Source of the DNA: CAMCYM01 sp964405405
Lineage (GTDB): Bacteria > Bacteroidota > Bacteroidia > Flavobacteriales_D > Sanyastnellaceae
Assembly: GCA_964405405.1 (NCBI GenBank)
Contig: CAYONT010000011.1
Location: 1 to 48,494 of the forward strand
Length of the DNA: 48,494 nucleotides
Direction of reading: 5' to 3'
Shown here piece by piece: positions 15,800 to 23,683 of this stretch. The position numbers and the translations under genes were made by a program. Within the stretch, counting starts at the first letter, position 1. Each line of letters starts with the position of its first letter. Below the pieces are notes generated by a model, which saw nothing but the letters and a program-made list of their open reading frames with translations, had not been told where the DNA came from and did no database searches.

Positions 15800-16273
15800 A
15801 TGAGTAAGTTTAGAAAGGGCGGTAAACGTGGCATGGCTGCTATCTCCACAGCCTCTTTGCCTGACATTGTTTTTATGCTGTTGTTCTTCTTCATGGTGGC
15901 AACTGTGCTTCGGACGGAGGAAGAAAAGGTCCGCGTCATCCGTCCAGAAGCATCCGAGTTGTATCGGATTGAAAAGAAGCATTTGATCCGGTACGTGAAC
16001 ATCGGTCCTCCCATGGACCGCCGTTATGGCACGGAACCTGTGGTCCAGTTGAACGATGCTTTTTCTGCGCCTGCCATGGTGATGGATTGGATCAACAAGG
16101 AACGGCTTACGCTTGCGGAAGCGGAGCAGAGTAAGATGTGGGTTTCGCTCAAGGTGGACAAGGATACGAAGATGGGGGTGGTCACTGAGGTCAAGCAAGA
16201 GCTCCGAAAGGCATCGGCATTGAAAGTTCTTTACTCCGCTTCGGGTCGAAAGCGTACGGGTTCTGAGGAGTAA
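15800..16273 (+). CDS. exbD: ExbD/TolR-family protein, short form
   Basis: A 157-residue ExbD of normal length: a basic N-terminus (MSKFRKGGKRGM), the segment ISTASLPDIVFMLLFFFMVAT with the conserved Asp preceding the membrane helix, and a periplasmic domain rich in Val, Lys and Glu ending RKRTGSEE. It is the last gene of the ExbB operon and converges on a dehydrogenase gene 35 bp later. No convincing terminator was seen in that short gap. Confidence 0.9.
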   Translation: MSKFRKGGKRGMAAISTASLPDIVFMLLFFFMVATVLRTEEEKVRVIRPEASELYRIEKKHLIRYVNIGPPMDRRYGTEPVVQLNDAFSAPAMVMDWINKERLTLAEAEQSKMWVSLKVDKDTKMGVVTEVKQELRKASALKVLYSASGRKRTGSEE

Positions 16274-16308
16274 AAGCTTTTATTGCGAAAGCGGGCGGGG
16301 CGGTACAT

Positions 16309-17241
16309 TCAGTACGCTGCGAGTATTTTGTCGGCGAGAACATCACTCAACCGGAACCAACTTTCTTTCGTCCACCCTGCAATGTGTGGACTGAAAATGG
16401 CATGGGGATGCTGAAAAATGGGATGGGAAGACCATCCGGCTTTGAGTCCCTCCAGGCTGGCTTCTTCTTCTTCAAGAACATCCAGCGCCGCACCGAGCAA
16501 TTGGCCATTGCACAGTGCACGGTAGATGGCGTCTGTGGAGGCAATGGGTCCCCTCGCGGTATGTAGGAACCACACCGGTTTCCGCAACGCTGCAAACCAA
16601 GTGTCATTCACCCAGCCTCGTGATTCCTCATTCAAGGGGATGTGGATGCTGATGACGTCGCACTGGGATTGGATGTCCATGAGCGAACATGCCTGCACCC
16701 CATGGGATCCATCAAAATCGGTGCGGTACTTGTCGAAGGCGAGAACCTGGCAACCCATGCCTGTGAGTTTGGAGGCAAAGGCGCTCCCCGTGTTTCCAAA
16801 TCCGATGATTCCGACTGTCAACCCGGACAATTCGACGCCTCGGTGGGCTTCCCTGAGCCATTGCCCCGAGGTGACGGATGCATGGGCTGGGTGAATCTTT
16901 CGGAGTAGCGCAAGTAGCAATCCCAAGGTGTGTTCTGCTACGGCATTGCGGTTCCCTTCCGGGCTGTTGAATATTTGAATTCCTCGGGTGTGTGCACAAG
17001 CGGTGTCGATGTTGTCCAGCCCTGAACCGCTGCGTGCTATGAACTTCAGTTGAGGCAAGGCATGGATGGCGGGTTCATCTAGGGTAATTCGGGCCCGGAC
17101 CACCACGCCATCTGCATCTCGGAAGGCGCCCTTCAGCAGGGCTTCGCGCGTGGTTTGGGTTCCATCCCAGCAAGCATGACCGGCCTCGGTCAAACGTTGC
17201 CAAAGGATGGGGTGAACGGAGTCGAGGAAAGCAACGTTCAT
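16309..17241 (-). CDS. D-2-hydroxyacid dehydrogenase (SerA/PdxB-like family)
   Basis: A 310-residue NAD-dependent dehydrogenase. The start at 17241 is an ATG; a TTG two codons upstream is less likely. The substrate-binding and cofactor domains are typical: GVVVRARITLDEPAI near residue 50, FIARSGSGLDNID at ~90, the Rossmann fingerprint GIIGFGNTGSAFA at ~145, and the catalytic Arg in LHTARGP, Glu in LDVLEEEE and His in SPHIAGW. All three catalytic residues are present. It could be a phosphoglycerate or another 2-hydroxyacid dehydrogenase; the sequence lacks the C-terminal ACT domain of long SerA forms, so the substrate is open. It is the downstream neighbour of mgtE on the same strand. Confidence 0.85.
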   Translation of the reverse strand: MNVAFLDSVHPILWQRLTEAGHACWDGTQTTREALLKGAFRDADGVVVRARITLDEPAIHALPQLKFIARSGSGLDNIDTACAHTRGIQIFNSPEGNRNAVAEHTLGLLLALLRKIHPAHASVTSGQWLREAHRGVELSGLTVGIIGFGNTGSAFASKLTGMGCQVLAFDKYRTDFDGSHGVQACSLMDIQSQCDVISIHIPLNEESRGWVNDTWFAALRKPVWFLHTARGPIASTDAIYRALCNGQLLGAALDVLEEEEASLEGLKAGWSSHPIFQHPHAIFSPHIAGWTKESWFRLSDVLADKILAAY

Positions 17242-17262
17242 GAGCAAGGAGAAAAGATCGAT

Positions 17263-18621
17263 TCAGAACAACGTTGCAACGGCCGTCCCCACCCAGAAGT
17301 AAATGAGCAATCCGATGATGTCATTCGCAGTGGTGATGAAGGGGCCGGTGGCCAGTGCTGGATCGATTCGATAGCGGTCTAATGTCAAAGGGACAAAGGT
17401 GCCGAACAAGGCGGCAAACACGATCACGCAAAGCAATGCGATGCCCACGGTGATGCTCAAGGCGGTTCCAAATCCCAAGACGAAGGAGGCTAACAAAATC
17501 AACGTAGAACAAATCAAGCCATTGATCAAACCTACTCCCAGTTCTTTCGAAAGTCGGGCAGCCATGTCGCTTCGGTCCACCGTGCTGGAGGCCAATCCCT
17601 GCACCACAATGGCCGCAGATTGCACCCCGACGTTCCCGCCCATGGCGGCAATCAAGGGGATGAACAAGGCCATGCCGGGGTTGTCTTCGATGCGGAAAGC
17701 TCCGATGACATAGGCGCCGCCGAGGCCGCCCATCAGTCCGATGAGAAGCCAAGGCAATCGGGCACGGGTCAAAGTCCAAACGCTGTCCCTCGATTCCACC
17801 ACTTCTGCCAATCCACTCGCGAGTTGGTAGTCCCTTTCCGCATCTTCGATGATGACATCCACAGCGTCATCGATGGTGATGCGGCCCAACAGCCGACCCT
17901 CGGTATCCACCACAGGCAGAGCTACGAGGTCGTAACGTTCCATGAGCTTCGTGGCTTTGTCGGCGGATTCATGGGCTTCGATGAAGACCAAATCGCCCGG
18001 ATCTTGGAGTTCACGAATGAGGGTTCGGGTAGAACTTGGGCCCAACAGGAGGTCTTGTATGCTCAAACGGCCCGTTAGACGTCCCTCAGCATCCACCACA
18101 AAAATGGCAAACACCTGGTCCACATCTTCTGCCTGGGAGCGGATTTCTCGGATGGCTTGGGCCACGGTCCAGTCTCCCTGTGCGCGGATCAACTCCTTGG
18201 CCATCAACGCACCCGCGGTGCCTTCGTCGTAGCTCAGCAGGTCTCGGATGTCGCTGGCATGCGCGCCATCTTCCAGCAATTGGATGATCTCCTCCGCTTT
18301 TGACTCGGGCAACTCCGCAATCATGTCGGCGGCATCATCTGAATCCAGCTCATCCAGAACTTCCTCAGCGATTTCTGCTGCGGTCATCGTGGCCAGCAAA
18401 TCCACCCGAACGTCCTCCTCCAATTCGATCAGGACCTCTGCGCGCTCCTCGATGGGGATGAGCCGGTAGAGGTACCTTGCGTCATCCCGGCGAAGGGACT
18501 CCAAGATTTCTGCGAGGTCTGTTGGGTGAAGGTCCGCAAGCATCGCCCGGACAGCCCCGTCGGTCCCCGTTTCCATCTGCTCCCGGAGGTCTTTCAAGAA
18601 GGCTTTGTCCAACTGCCGCAT
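17263..18621 (-). CDS. mgtE: Magnesium transporter MgtE
   Basis: A 452-residue Mg2+ channel. The N-terminal superhelical domain occupies ~1-130 (DLHPTDLAEILESLRRDDARYLYRL is diagnostic, with ELDSDDAADMIAELP). Two CBS domains follow at ~135-255, including VFAIFVVDAEGRLTGRLSI and YDLVALPVVDTEGRLLGRI, which sense Mg2+. The C-terminal part (~285-452) holds five membrane helices with the pore segment LWLLIGL..GGLGGAYVIG and MGGNVGVQSAA. A perfect -7 box ends 4 nt before the ATG, suggesting a leaderless mRNA. The stop lies 21 bp from the dehydrogenase start, so the two may be cotranscribed. Confidence 0.95.
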   Translation of the reverse strand: MRQLDKAFLKDLREQMETGTDGAVRAMLADLHPTDLAEILESLRRDDARYLYRLIPIEERAEVLIELEEDVRVDLLATMTAAEIAEEVLDELDSDDAADMIAELPESKAEEIIQLLEDGAHASDIRDLLSYDEGTAGALMAKELIRAQGDWTVAQAIREIRSQAEDVDQVFAIFVVDAEGRLTGRLSIQDLLLGPSSTRTLIRELQDPGDLVFIEAHESADKATKLMERYDLVALPVVDTEGRLLGRITIDDAVDVIIEDAERDYQLASGLAEVVESRDSVWTLTRARLPWLLIGLMGGLGGAYVIGAFRIEDNPGMALFIPLIAAMGGNVGVQSAAIVVQGLASSTVDRSDMAARLSKELGVGLINGLICSTLILLASFVLGFGTALSITVGIALLCVIVFAALFGTFVPLTLDRYRIDPALATGPFITTANDIIGLLIYFWVGTAVATLF

Positions 18622-18625
18622 GCCG

Positions 18626-18633
18626 CAAAGGTA
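18626..18633 (-). promoter_or_regulatory. -7 box for mgtE, 4 nt from the start codon
   Basis: On the minus strand TACCTTTG, a perfect TAnnTTTG element, is followed by CGGC and then the mgtE ATG (18621-18619). Transcription would begin at or next to the start codon. No clear TTG element is seen at the -33 position. Confidence 0.55.
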
Positions 18634-18655
18634 AGGTGTGCAGAGAAGCGCAGGT

Positions 18656-19099
18656 CTACTTCCGGCGGGACTGGAAAAACGCCTTCACCAACGCGCTACA
18701 TTCCTCCGCCAGCACCCCGCCTTCGAGGACGGTGGTGGGGTGGAGGACCCGATGCTGGACCGAGTGCCACTGGGAGAAGCCCCGCTTTTCATCTCTGGCG
18801 CCGTAAACAATGCGCCCCAAGCGCGTCCAATAAGCTGCTCCCGCGCACATGAGGCAGGGTTCGAGTGTCACGTAGAGGGTGCACTGGTCCAGGTGCTTGC
18901 CCCCCAAAAACTCGGATGCCGCCGTGAAGGCCTGCATTTCGGCGTGCGCAGTAAAGTCGTGCAGGCGTTCACATAGGTTGTGTCCGCGGGCGATGGTTTG
19001 GCCTCGGGCCACCACAATGGCACCCACAGGTACTTCACCCTGCTCGGCGGCCCGCTGCGCCTCTTGCAAGGCCTGGCGCATGTAAAATTCGTCGGTCAT
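18656..19099 (-). CDS. tadA: tRNA-specific adenosine deaminase (TadA-like)
   Basis: A 147-residue cytidine/adenosine deaminase fold enzyme that converts A34 to inosine in tRNA-Arg(ACG). The zinc ligands and catalytic residue are visible: HAEMQA at ~52-57 (His and the proton-shuttling Glu) and EPCLMCAGA at ~81-89 (both Cys). The C-terminal GVLAEECSALVKAFFQSRRK fits TadA rather than guanine deaminase. The ATG overlaps the stop of an upstream glycosyltransferase gene by four bases, so the two are coupled. Confidence 0.9.
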   Translation of the reverse strand: MTDEFYMRQALQEAQRAAEQGEVPVGAIVVARGQTIARGHNLCERLHDFTAHAEMQAFTAASEFLGGKHLDQCTLYVTLEPCLMCAGAAYWTRLGRIVYGARDEKRGFSQWHSVQHRVLHPTTVLEGGVLAEECSALVKAFFQSRRK

Positions 19100-20211
19100 G
19101 TGGATTGGAGCCAGCGTTCGAAAGTGTCAAAGGCCAAATCATGATACAACCCACCCGGAGTATCTGGGTCGGTTGGAAAGCGGCCGGTGGCAGCGGGCCA
19201 GTCCCCTTTCCGGAGGTGCCGCTGTTCGACTACGGTCCAGCCGTACTCCTGGGCCAGGAATCGGGCGAGGTAGGTTTGTTCGGGTTGGCCCGGGGTAGGG
19301 ACGAGGATGGCGTGCAGGCCCAAGGCAGCGAGGTCCATCACGGTGGAGTAGCCGGCGCGACAGATCCGGGTGTGGGCCTGGGTCAGCGCTGCGCGCAGTT
19401 CGTGGGTGGGCGGGTTGTACCAGGTGGTGACGCAGCCGTCTGAGCGACGGCCTCCCTGGGGGTTCCCGACGATGAGCAGGGCGGGTTCGCCGCGCCGCTG
19501 CAGTCCTTGACGGAGCGCCGTCTCCATCAGGGTGCGGTGCGGCTCCGGACCGCTGATGAGGCCCACCGTACCGAAGTTTGGGGCGGCGCTGGCGCCGCTG
19601 GCGGCGCCAGGGGGGGGCGGGGCGCTGGCAGCCAGCCGGCTGATGACCCCGACGTACCGGGTGACGGGGTGCAATGCCGGCCGGCTGAGCCGGCCGCTCC
19701 AGCCCGTGGGGCCGCCGATATCGGGAACCCAGACCTCACCGAACCCGGCGCACCAACCTCGGACCATCCCCCTCGCCCAGGGCCGGAGCGGGGCCGGCAC
19801 CGGCAGGTGCAGTTGGTGCGTCACGAGCACCGATGGGACCCCGGCCGCCCGAACCCCGTAGCAGTTGTCGCTGAGGATGTGGGTGACCCCCTGTTCACGC
19901 ACCAACTGCGCTGCCCAGCGCCCCTCCGCCCGAACCGATCGCAGAAACCCCGGCATCTGCCAGGCAATCCGGGCCAGCGTCCCGCGCCGTGCGTATGTGA
20001 TCACCGCACCCGGCTTTTCGTGGAACGTCACCCCCCGACCCGCAAAGTGTTGGCGCAACCAAGCCAACGCCGTGCCACCACTCGCCACATGGACCCGGTG
20101 CCCTCCTCTCAAAGCCTGCTCCACCCAGGGGGCAGACCGCGTGGCGTGCCCCATTCCCCAGTCGAGAATGCCGAAGAGGATCGTGTGTTGGGGCGAAGGG
20201 GGGCCGTTCAT
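19096..20211 (-). CDS. Predicted glycosyltransferase, GT-B fold (MJ1255/VC2487-type)
   Basis: A 371-residue protein. The start at 20211 places the family N-terminus HTILFGILDWGMGHATRSAP at residue ~9; longer upstream frames run into trmB. GILDWGMGHATR matches the glycine-rich loop of MurG-like GT-B enzymes of the 'glycosyltransferase family protein' group. The C-terminal half has VGNPQGGRR and RICRAGYSTVMDLAALGLHAILVPTPGQPEQTYLA, a sugar-nucleotide-binding region. A Pro/Ala/Ser-rich linker (SAPPPPGAASGASAAP) is encoded by hairpin-forming GC-rich DNA (19586-19611 and 19678-19696). The acceptor is unknown. It is transcribed divergently from trmB. Confidence 0.78.
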   Translation of the reverse strand: MNGPPSPQHTILFGILDWGMGHATRSAPWVEQALRGGHRVHVASGGTALAWLRQHFAGRGVTFHEKPGAVITYARRGTLARIAWQMPGFLRSVRAEGRWAAQLVREQGVTHILSDNCYGVRAAGVPSVLVTHQLHLPVPAPLRPWARGMVRGWCAGFGEVWVPDIGGPTGWSGRLSRPALHPVTRYVGVISRLAASAPPPPGAASGASAAPNFGTVGLISGPEPHRTLMETALRQGLQRRGEPALLIVGNPQGGRRSDGCVTTWYNPPTHELRAALTQAHTRICRAGYSTVMDLAALGLHAILVPTPGQPEQTYLARFLAQEYGWTVVEQRHLRKGDWPAATGRFPTDPDTPGGLYHDLAFDTFERWLQST

Positions 20212-20226
20212 CGCGGTGAAGTTCTG

Positions 20227-20234
20227 TAAATTTG
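20227..20234 (+). promoter_or_regulatory. -7 box for trmB
   Basis: TAAATTTG is a perfect match to TAnnTTTG and ends 7 nt before the trmB ATG (20242), implying a leader of only a few bases. It sits in the 30-bp gap between divergent genes. Confidence 0.55.
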
Positions 20235-20241
20235 GCCTTTC

Positions 20242-20928
20242 ATGGGCAAAGGTAAACTGGCCAAATGGCAAGAAAACAAGGGCTTCGAGCGCGTGTTCGA
20301 ACCACCCTTGCAAGCGGCGGTCGAAGGCGCAGAATTTGAGCACAAGGGGCGTTGGGCGCAGTCCGTGTTTCAGAACGATCGCCCCTTGGTGCTTGAATTG
20401 GGTTGTGGAAAGGGGGAGTACACCGTGGCGCAGGCGCGCCGAGATCCCAACCGGAACTACGTCGGGGTGGACATCAAAGGACACCGGTTCTGGCGCGGGG
20501 CGAAGACCGCGCACGAGGAGGCGTTGCCCAACGTGGGTTTTTTGCGGACCCGCATTGAGTTCGTGAATCGTTTTTTTGGGGCGGACGAAGTGGAGGAGGT
20601 TTGGCTTACATTTTCAGATCCCCAACCGAAGGACGAGAAGGGGACCAAGCGCATCACCTCCGCGTACTTTGTGGAGCGCTACCGGCAATTCCTGCGCCCG
20701 GGAGGCCGCATCCACGTCAAGTCAGACAGTCCCTTGTTGTATGCCCTCACCAAGGAGAGCTACCTGGAAGCAGGTTATTCGCTGGTTTGGGACAGCGCGG
20801 ATGTGTATGGGGAATTGGTCCACCGGGTGCCCGAGGACCTGCGCGCTTTGTTGGAGATTCGCACGTTCTACGAGCAGCGTTGGCTGGCTGAAGGCAGAAA
20901 AATCCATTACCTGCAGGTTCAATTTTAA
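20242..20928 (+). CDS. trmB: tRNA (guanine-N7-)-methyltransferase
   Basis: A 228-residue SAM-dependent enzyme that methylates G46 of tRNA. The SAM-binding loop is VLELGCGKGEYTVAQAR (~50-65), followed by GVDIKGHRFWRGA, FLRTRIEFV and the family motif WLTFSDPQPKDEKGTKRIT, used in tRNA binding. It ends with a segment on tRNA interaction (LLEIRTFYEQRWLAEGRKI). Length and order match the family. An alkyltransferase-like gene follows after 7 bp. Confidence 0.95.
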   Translation: MGKGKLAKWQENKGFERVFEPPLQAAVEGAEFEHKGRWAQSVFQNDRPLVLELGCGKGEYTVAQARRDPNRNYVGVDIKGHRFWRGAKTAHEEALPNVGFLRTRIEFVNRFFGADEVEEVWLTFSDPQPKDEKGTKRITSAYFVERYRQFLRPGGRIHVKSDSPLLYALTKESYLEAGYSLVWDSADVYGELVHRVPEDLRALLEIRTFYEQRWLAEGRKIHYLQVQF

Positions 20929-20935
20929 CGGGCGG

Positions 20936-21304
20936 ATGGCGGCTGGGGCACGAGCGGATTTCACCGAAACGGTTTTTGAGGTGGTGCGTGGCATCCCGGC
21001 TGGTCGGGTGGCGACGTATGGAGATGTGGCGCGTTGGGCGGGCTCGCCAGGGGCGGCGCGTCGGGTGGGGTGGGCGTTGAACCGGTCGGCTGGGGTCGTG
21101 CCTCCGGTGCCGGCGCACCGGGTGGTGAACCGTTGGGGGGGATTGACGGGCGCAGTGCATTTTCCAGGACCTGGGGGGATGGAGGCTTTGCTTGCTGGGG
21201 AAGGGGTGGCGACGGAAGGGGGCCGGGTGTTGCATTTTGCAGCGGTCCGATTCGACCCAGCTTCGGATATTTGCACGAAGCGTCAAGGAACGAAGACAAC
21301 ATGA
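20936..21304 (+). CDS. Alkyltransferase-like protein (MGMT family, Cys replaced by Ala)
   Basis: A 122-residue MGMT-type DNA-repair protein. The core is present: FTETVFEVVRGIPAGRVATYGDVA at the N-terminus, then ARRVGWALNR and the active-site region VPPVPAHRVVNRWGGLTG. The usual PCHRV catalytic motif reads PAHRV (Ala60), so it cannot accept an alkyl group. It matches the alkyltransferase-like (ATL) proteins that bind O6-alkylguanine and recruit nucleotide-excision repair. Its stop overlaps the ATG of the Mrp gene by four bases, and it follows trmB by 7 bp. Confidence 0.82.
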   Translation: MAAGARADFTETVFEVVRGIPAGRVATYGDVARWAGSPGAARRVGWALNRSAGVVPPVPAHRVVNRWGGLTGAVHFPGPGGMEALLAGEGVATEGGRVLHFAAVRFDPASDICTKRQGTKTT

Positions 21305-22245
21305 TCAGTCAAGAAGCGGTTTGGGAGGCCCTGCGTGGGGTGATGGACCCGGAGTTGGGGAAGGACATCGTAACCCTGGGCTTCGTTTCCTGGCAAGAGG
21401 CAACGGATCAAAACGGTCGCGCCCGAATCGTGGTCAAAACGACGAACCCGGCCATGCACGCCCGCAACCGAATGCAAGAGGCGGTGCTGTTTGCCATAGA
21501 GCGGGCGCTGGGTGCTTCGGCCCGAGACCAAGTGCAAGTGGAGATTCGAGCGCTGGCGGCTGAGGAACGCACCCCCGAGACCCGCAAGGTCCTGCCCGGC
21601 GTGGGTGCCGTGATCGCAGTGGCCAGCGGAAAGGGAGGGGTGGGCAAGAGTACCGTGGCGGCGAATTTGGCAGTGGGGTTGGCCCAACTGGGCTACCGCG
21701 TGGGGATTTGCGACGCGGACATCCATGGTCCCAGTGTGCCCACCATGTTCGACGTGGCCCGAGAGAAACCGGGCTCCGTCCAAGTGGGAGATCGGTTGCT
21801 GATNNNNNNNNNNNNNNNNNNNNNNNNNNNNNNNNNNNNNNNNNNNNNNNNNNNNNNNNNNNNNNNNNNNNNNNNNNNNNNNNNNNNNNNNNNNNNNNNN
21901 NNNACGCCCCAAGAGGTGGCCCTGGCGGATGCGCGCAAGGGGGTAGGCATGTTTCGGTTGGAGGGGATTGCCGTGCCCGTGCTGGGGTTGATTGAGAACA
22001 TGGCCTACTTCACGCCTCCCGACCTGCCCGATCGCCGTTACTACCTCTTCGGTCAAGATGGGGTCAAACGCTTGGCCGAGGCGCTGGATGTTCCGTTTCT
22101 GGGTGAGCTGCCGTTGATTCAAAGCATCCGCGAGGCAGGGGATGTGGGGCGCCCCGCCGTCTTGCAAGGCGATACGGCTGCTGCAGGAGCGTTCAAGGCG
22201 GTGATTGCACAGTTGTTGCAGAGATTGGGAAAGCGGGTGGATTGA
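21301..22245 (+). CDS. Mrp/NBP35-family Fe-S carrier ATPase, interrupted by assembly gap
   Basis: A P-loop NTPase that carries Fe-S clusters. The N-terminus is a DUF59/MIP18 domain (VWEALRGVMDPELGKDIVTL). The deviant Walker A GKGGVGKSTVAANLAVGL and switch DADIHGPSVPTM follow at ~105-150. A run of 100 N (21804-21903) replaces the middle of the ATPase domain. After it the frame resumes at TPQEVALADARKGV, which matches the Mrp region that follows the Walker B segment. About 80 residues normally lie between these parts, so about 240 bp were probably lost and the apparent 314 residues is not the true length. The usual C-terminal CPxC is not seen (ENMAYFTPPDLP). It overlaps the ATL gene and lies 32 bp before the NifU-type gene. 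Confidence 0.9.
   Translation: MISQEAVWEALRGVMDPELGKDIVTLGFVSWQEATDQNGRARIVVKTTNPAMHARNRMQEAVLFAIERALGASARDQVQVEIRALAAEERTPETRKVLPGVGAVIAVASGKGGVGKSTVAANLAVGLAQLGYRVGICDADIHGPSVPTMFDVAREKPGSVQVGDRLLXXXXXXXXXXXXXXXXXXXXXXXXXXXXXXXXXXTPQEVALADARKGVGMFRLEGIAVPVLGLIENMAYFTPPDLPDRRYYLFGQDGVKRLAEALDVPFLGELPLIQSIREAGDVGRPAVLQGDTAAAGAFKAVIAQLLQRLGKRVD
21804..21903. other. Assembly gap of 100 N inside the Mrp gene
   Basis: Exactly 100 ambiguous bases, the usual scaffold placeholder. The sequences on either side do not overlap, so bases are missing rather than duplicated. The reading frame happens to resume in register. Confidence 0.99.
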
Positions 22246-22277
22246 GAAACCGATTTCCTTTCCGAAATTTGATACCC

Positions 22278-22535
22278 ATGGATATTTTAACCCCCCCGGC
22301 ACTGCAGGAGCGCGTGGAACAGGCCTTGGCCTCCCTGCGTCCCTACTTGGCTGCGGATGGAGGGGACATCCGTCTGCTGGAAATCACTGAGGACCTCAGG
22401 GTGCTGGTGGAATTGCAGGGTTCTTGCGCGGATTGTTCGATGATGCACATGACCATGCGGGGCGGTGTGGAGCAGGCAGTTCGGCAAGCTGCACCGGAGA
22501 TTCTGGGCGTCGAAGCCGTGAATCTGCGGGCTTGA
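22278..22535 (+). CDS. NifU-like Fe-S scaffold protein
   Basis: An 85-residue protein corresponding to the C-terminal NifU domain. RPYLAADGGDIRLLEI and the cluster ligands in GSCADCSMMHMTM (CxxC) are diagnostic, followed by GGVEQAVRQAAPEILGVEAV. It would hold a [4Fe-4S] or [2Fe-2S] cluster for transfer to apoproteins. It sits 32 bp after Mrp, a carrier of the same pathway. The start at 22278 (MDILTPPALQERV) fits the family better than 22242. A degenerate -7 box GAAATTTG ends 6 nt before it. Confidence 0.92.
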   Translation: MDILTPPALQERVEQALASLRPYLAADGGDIRLLEITEDLRVLVELQGSCADCSMMHMTMRGGVEQAVRQAAPEILGVEAVNLRA

Positions 22536-22599
22536 CCGGGTGTTTCCCAATTTGTGTGCGGGACCTGAGAACAAGCAGGCCCGGACTTTGTTCCGTGTG

Positions 22600-22607
22600 T
22601 ACTTTTG
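22600..22607 (+). promoter_or_regulatory. -7 box upstream of the ferredoxin reductase gene
   Basis: TACTTTTG matches TAnnTTTG exactly, 34 bp before the ATG at 22642. A -33 TTG at proper spacing was not found. A separate transcript for the reductase-ferredoxin pair is likely. Confidence 0.45.
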
Positions 22608-22641
22608 CGGCCCGGGGAGGACCCGCTAGGAACCACCAAGT

Positions 22642-23649
22642 ATGATTCAAACCGACATCCTCATCATCGGCGCCGGACCCTGTGGCTTGTTCACGGTCTT
22701 CGAAGCGGGTTTGCTCAAATTGCGCTGCCACCTCATCGATGCCCTCCCTCAGCCGGGGGGTCAGTGCTCGGAGATTTATCCAAAGAAGCCCATCTACGAC
22801 ATTCCGGCCTATCCGAGCATTCTCGCGGGCGAACTCGTGGACCGACTCATGGAACAAGCGGCGCCTTTCAAGCCCGGTTTCACCCTCGGTGAACGTGCGG
22901 AGTCCATTGAACGGGATGATGAAGGCCAATTCCTCGTCACCACCCACCGCGGAACGGTTCACCGTGCTCCCATTGTGGCCATCGCCGGTGGACTGGGTTG
23001 CTTCGAACCCCGAAAGCCCCCGGTGGAGCGGTTGGAGGCGTACGAGGACCACGGGGTGGAGTACATCATCCGGGACCCGGAATTCTACCGGGGCAAGCGG
23101 GTGGTGATCAGTGGGGGAGGGGACTCGGCCTTGGATTGGTCGATTTTCCTTGCGGAGGGTGTGGCATCTGAGGTCACCTTGGTGCATCGACGCCAAGAGT
23201 TTCGGGGTCACCTGGACAGCGTTCAAAAGGTCTTGGACCTCGCGGCGGAGGGCCGCATCCGGCTGCTCACAGACTCCGAAGTGGTGGAGGTACATGGCGA
23301 CGGAAAACTGGAGTCGGTCGGCTACCAGCACACCACCGAGGGCCTCCAGCGCCTGGCATGCGACCATTGGGTCCCTCTCTTCGGTTTGAGTCCCAAGCTG
23401 GGGCCGATTGCCGACTGGAACCTCAACATCTCGAAGAATTCCATCGAAGTCGATACCTTCGACTACAGCACGAATGTTCCCGGGATTTATGCCATCGGAG
23501 ACATCAATACCTATCCAGGAAAATTGAAGCTCATCTTGTGTGGTTTCCACGAGGCGACCCTCATGGTGCAGAGTGCGTTCAAGCGCATCTACCCCGAGAA
23601 GAATTTGGTTTTGAAGTATACGACAGTCAACGGGGTCAACGGTTTCTGA
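22642..23649 (+). CDS. Ferredoxin--NADP reductase, thioredoxin-reductase-like type
   Basis: A 335-residue FAD and NAD(P)H enzyme. The FAD fold begins TDILIIGAGPCGLFTVFEA (~4-22); a second Rossmann motif GKRVVISGGGDSALDWSIFL is at ~152-171; the end has GIYAIGDINTYPGKLKLILCGFHEA. There is no redox CxxC between these, which separates it from thioredoxin reductase and matches type 2 ferredoxin reductases (YumC-like). It is 34 bp upstream of a 2Fe-2S ferredoxin, its probable partner, and close to the Mrp and NifU-type genes. Confidence 0.88.
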   Translation: MIQTDILIIGAGPCGLFTVFEAGLLKLRCHLIDALPQPGGQCSEIYPKKPIYDIPAYPSILAGELVDRLMEQAAPFKPGFTLGERAESIERDDEGQFLVTTHRGTVHRAPIVAIAGGLGCFEPRKPPVERLEAYEDHGVEYIIRDPEFYRGKRVVISGGGDSALDWSIFLAEGVASEVTLVHRRQEFRGHLDSVQKVLDLAAEGRIRLLTDSEVVEVHGDGKLESVGYQHTTEGLQRLACDHWVPLFGLSPKLGPIADWNLNISKNSIEVDTFDYSTNVPGIYAIGDINTYPGKLKLILCGFHEATLMVQSAFKRIYPEKNLVLKYTTVNGVNGF

Positions 23650-23683
23650 GGGGCACCCACACAACGAACGAAGCACGCCAGGC

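Noticed and set aside
16274..16308. Terminator between the convergent ExbD and dehydrogenase genes
   Set aside because: AAAAGCTTTT is palindromic but has no loop or GC-rich stem, so it is not a convincing terminator.
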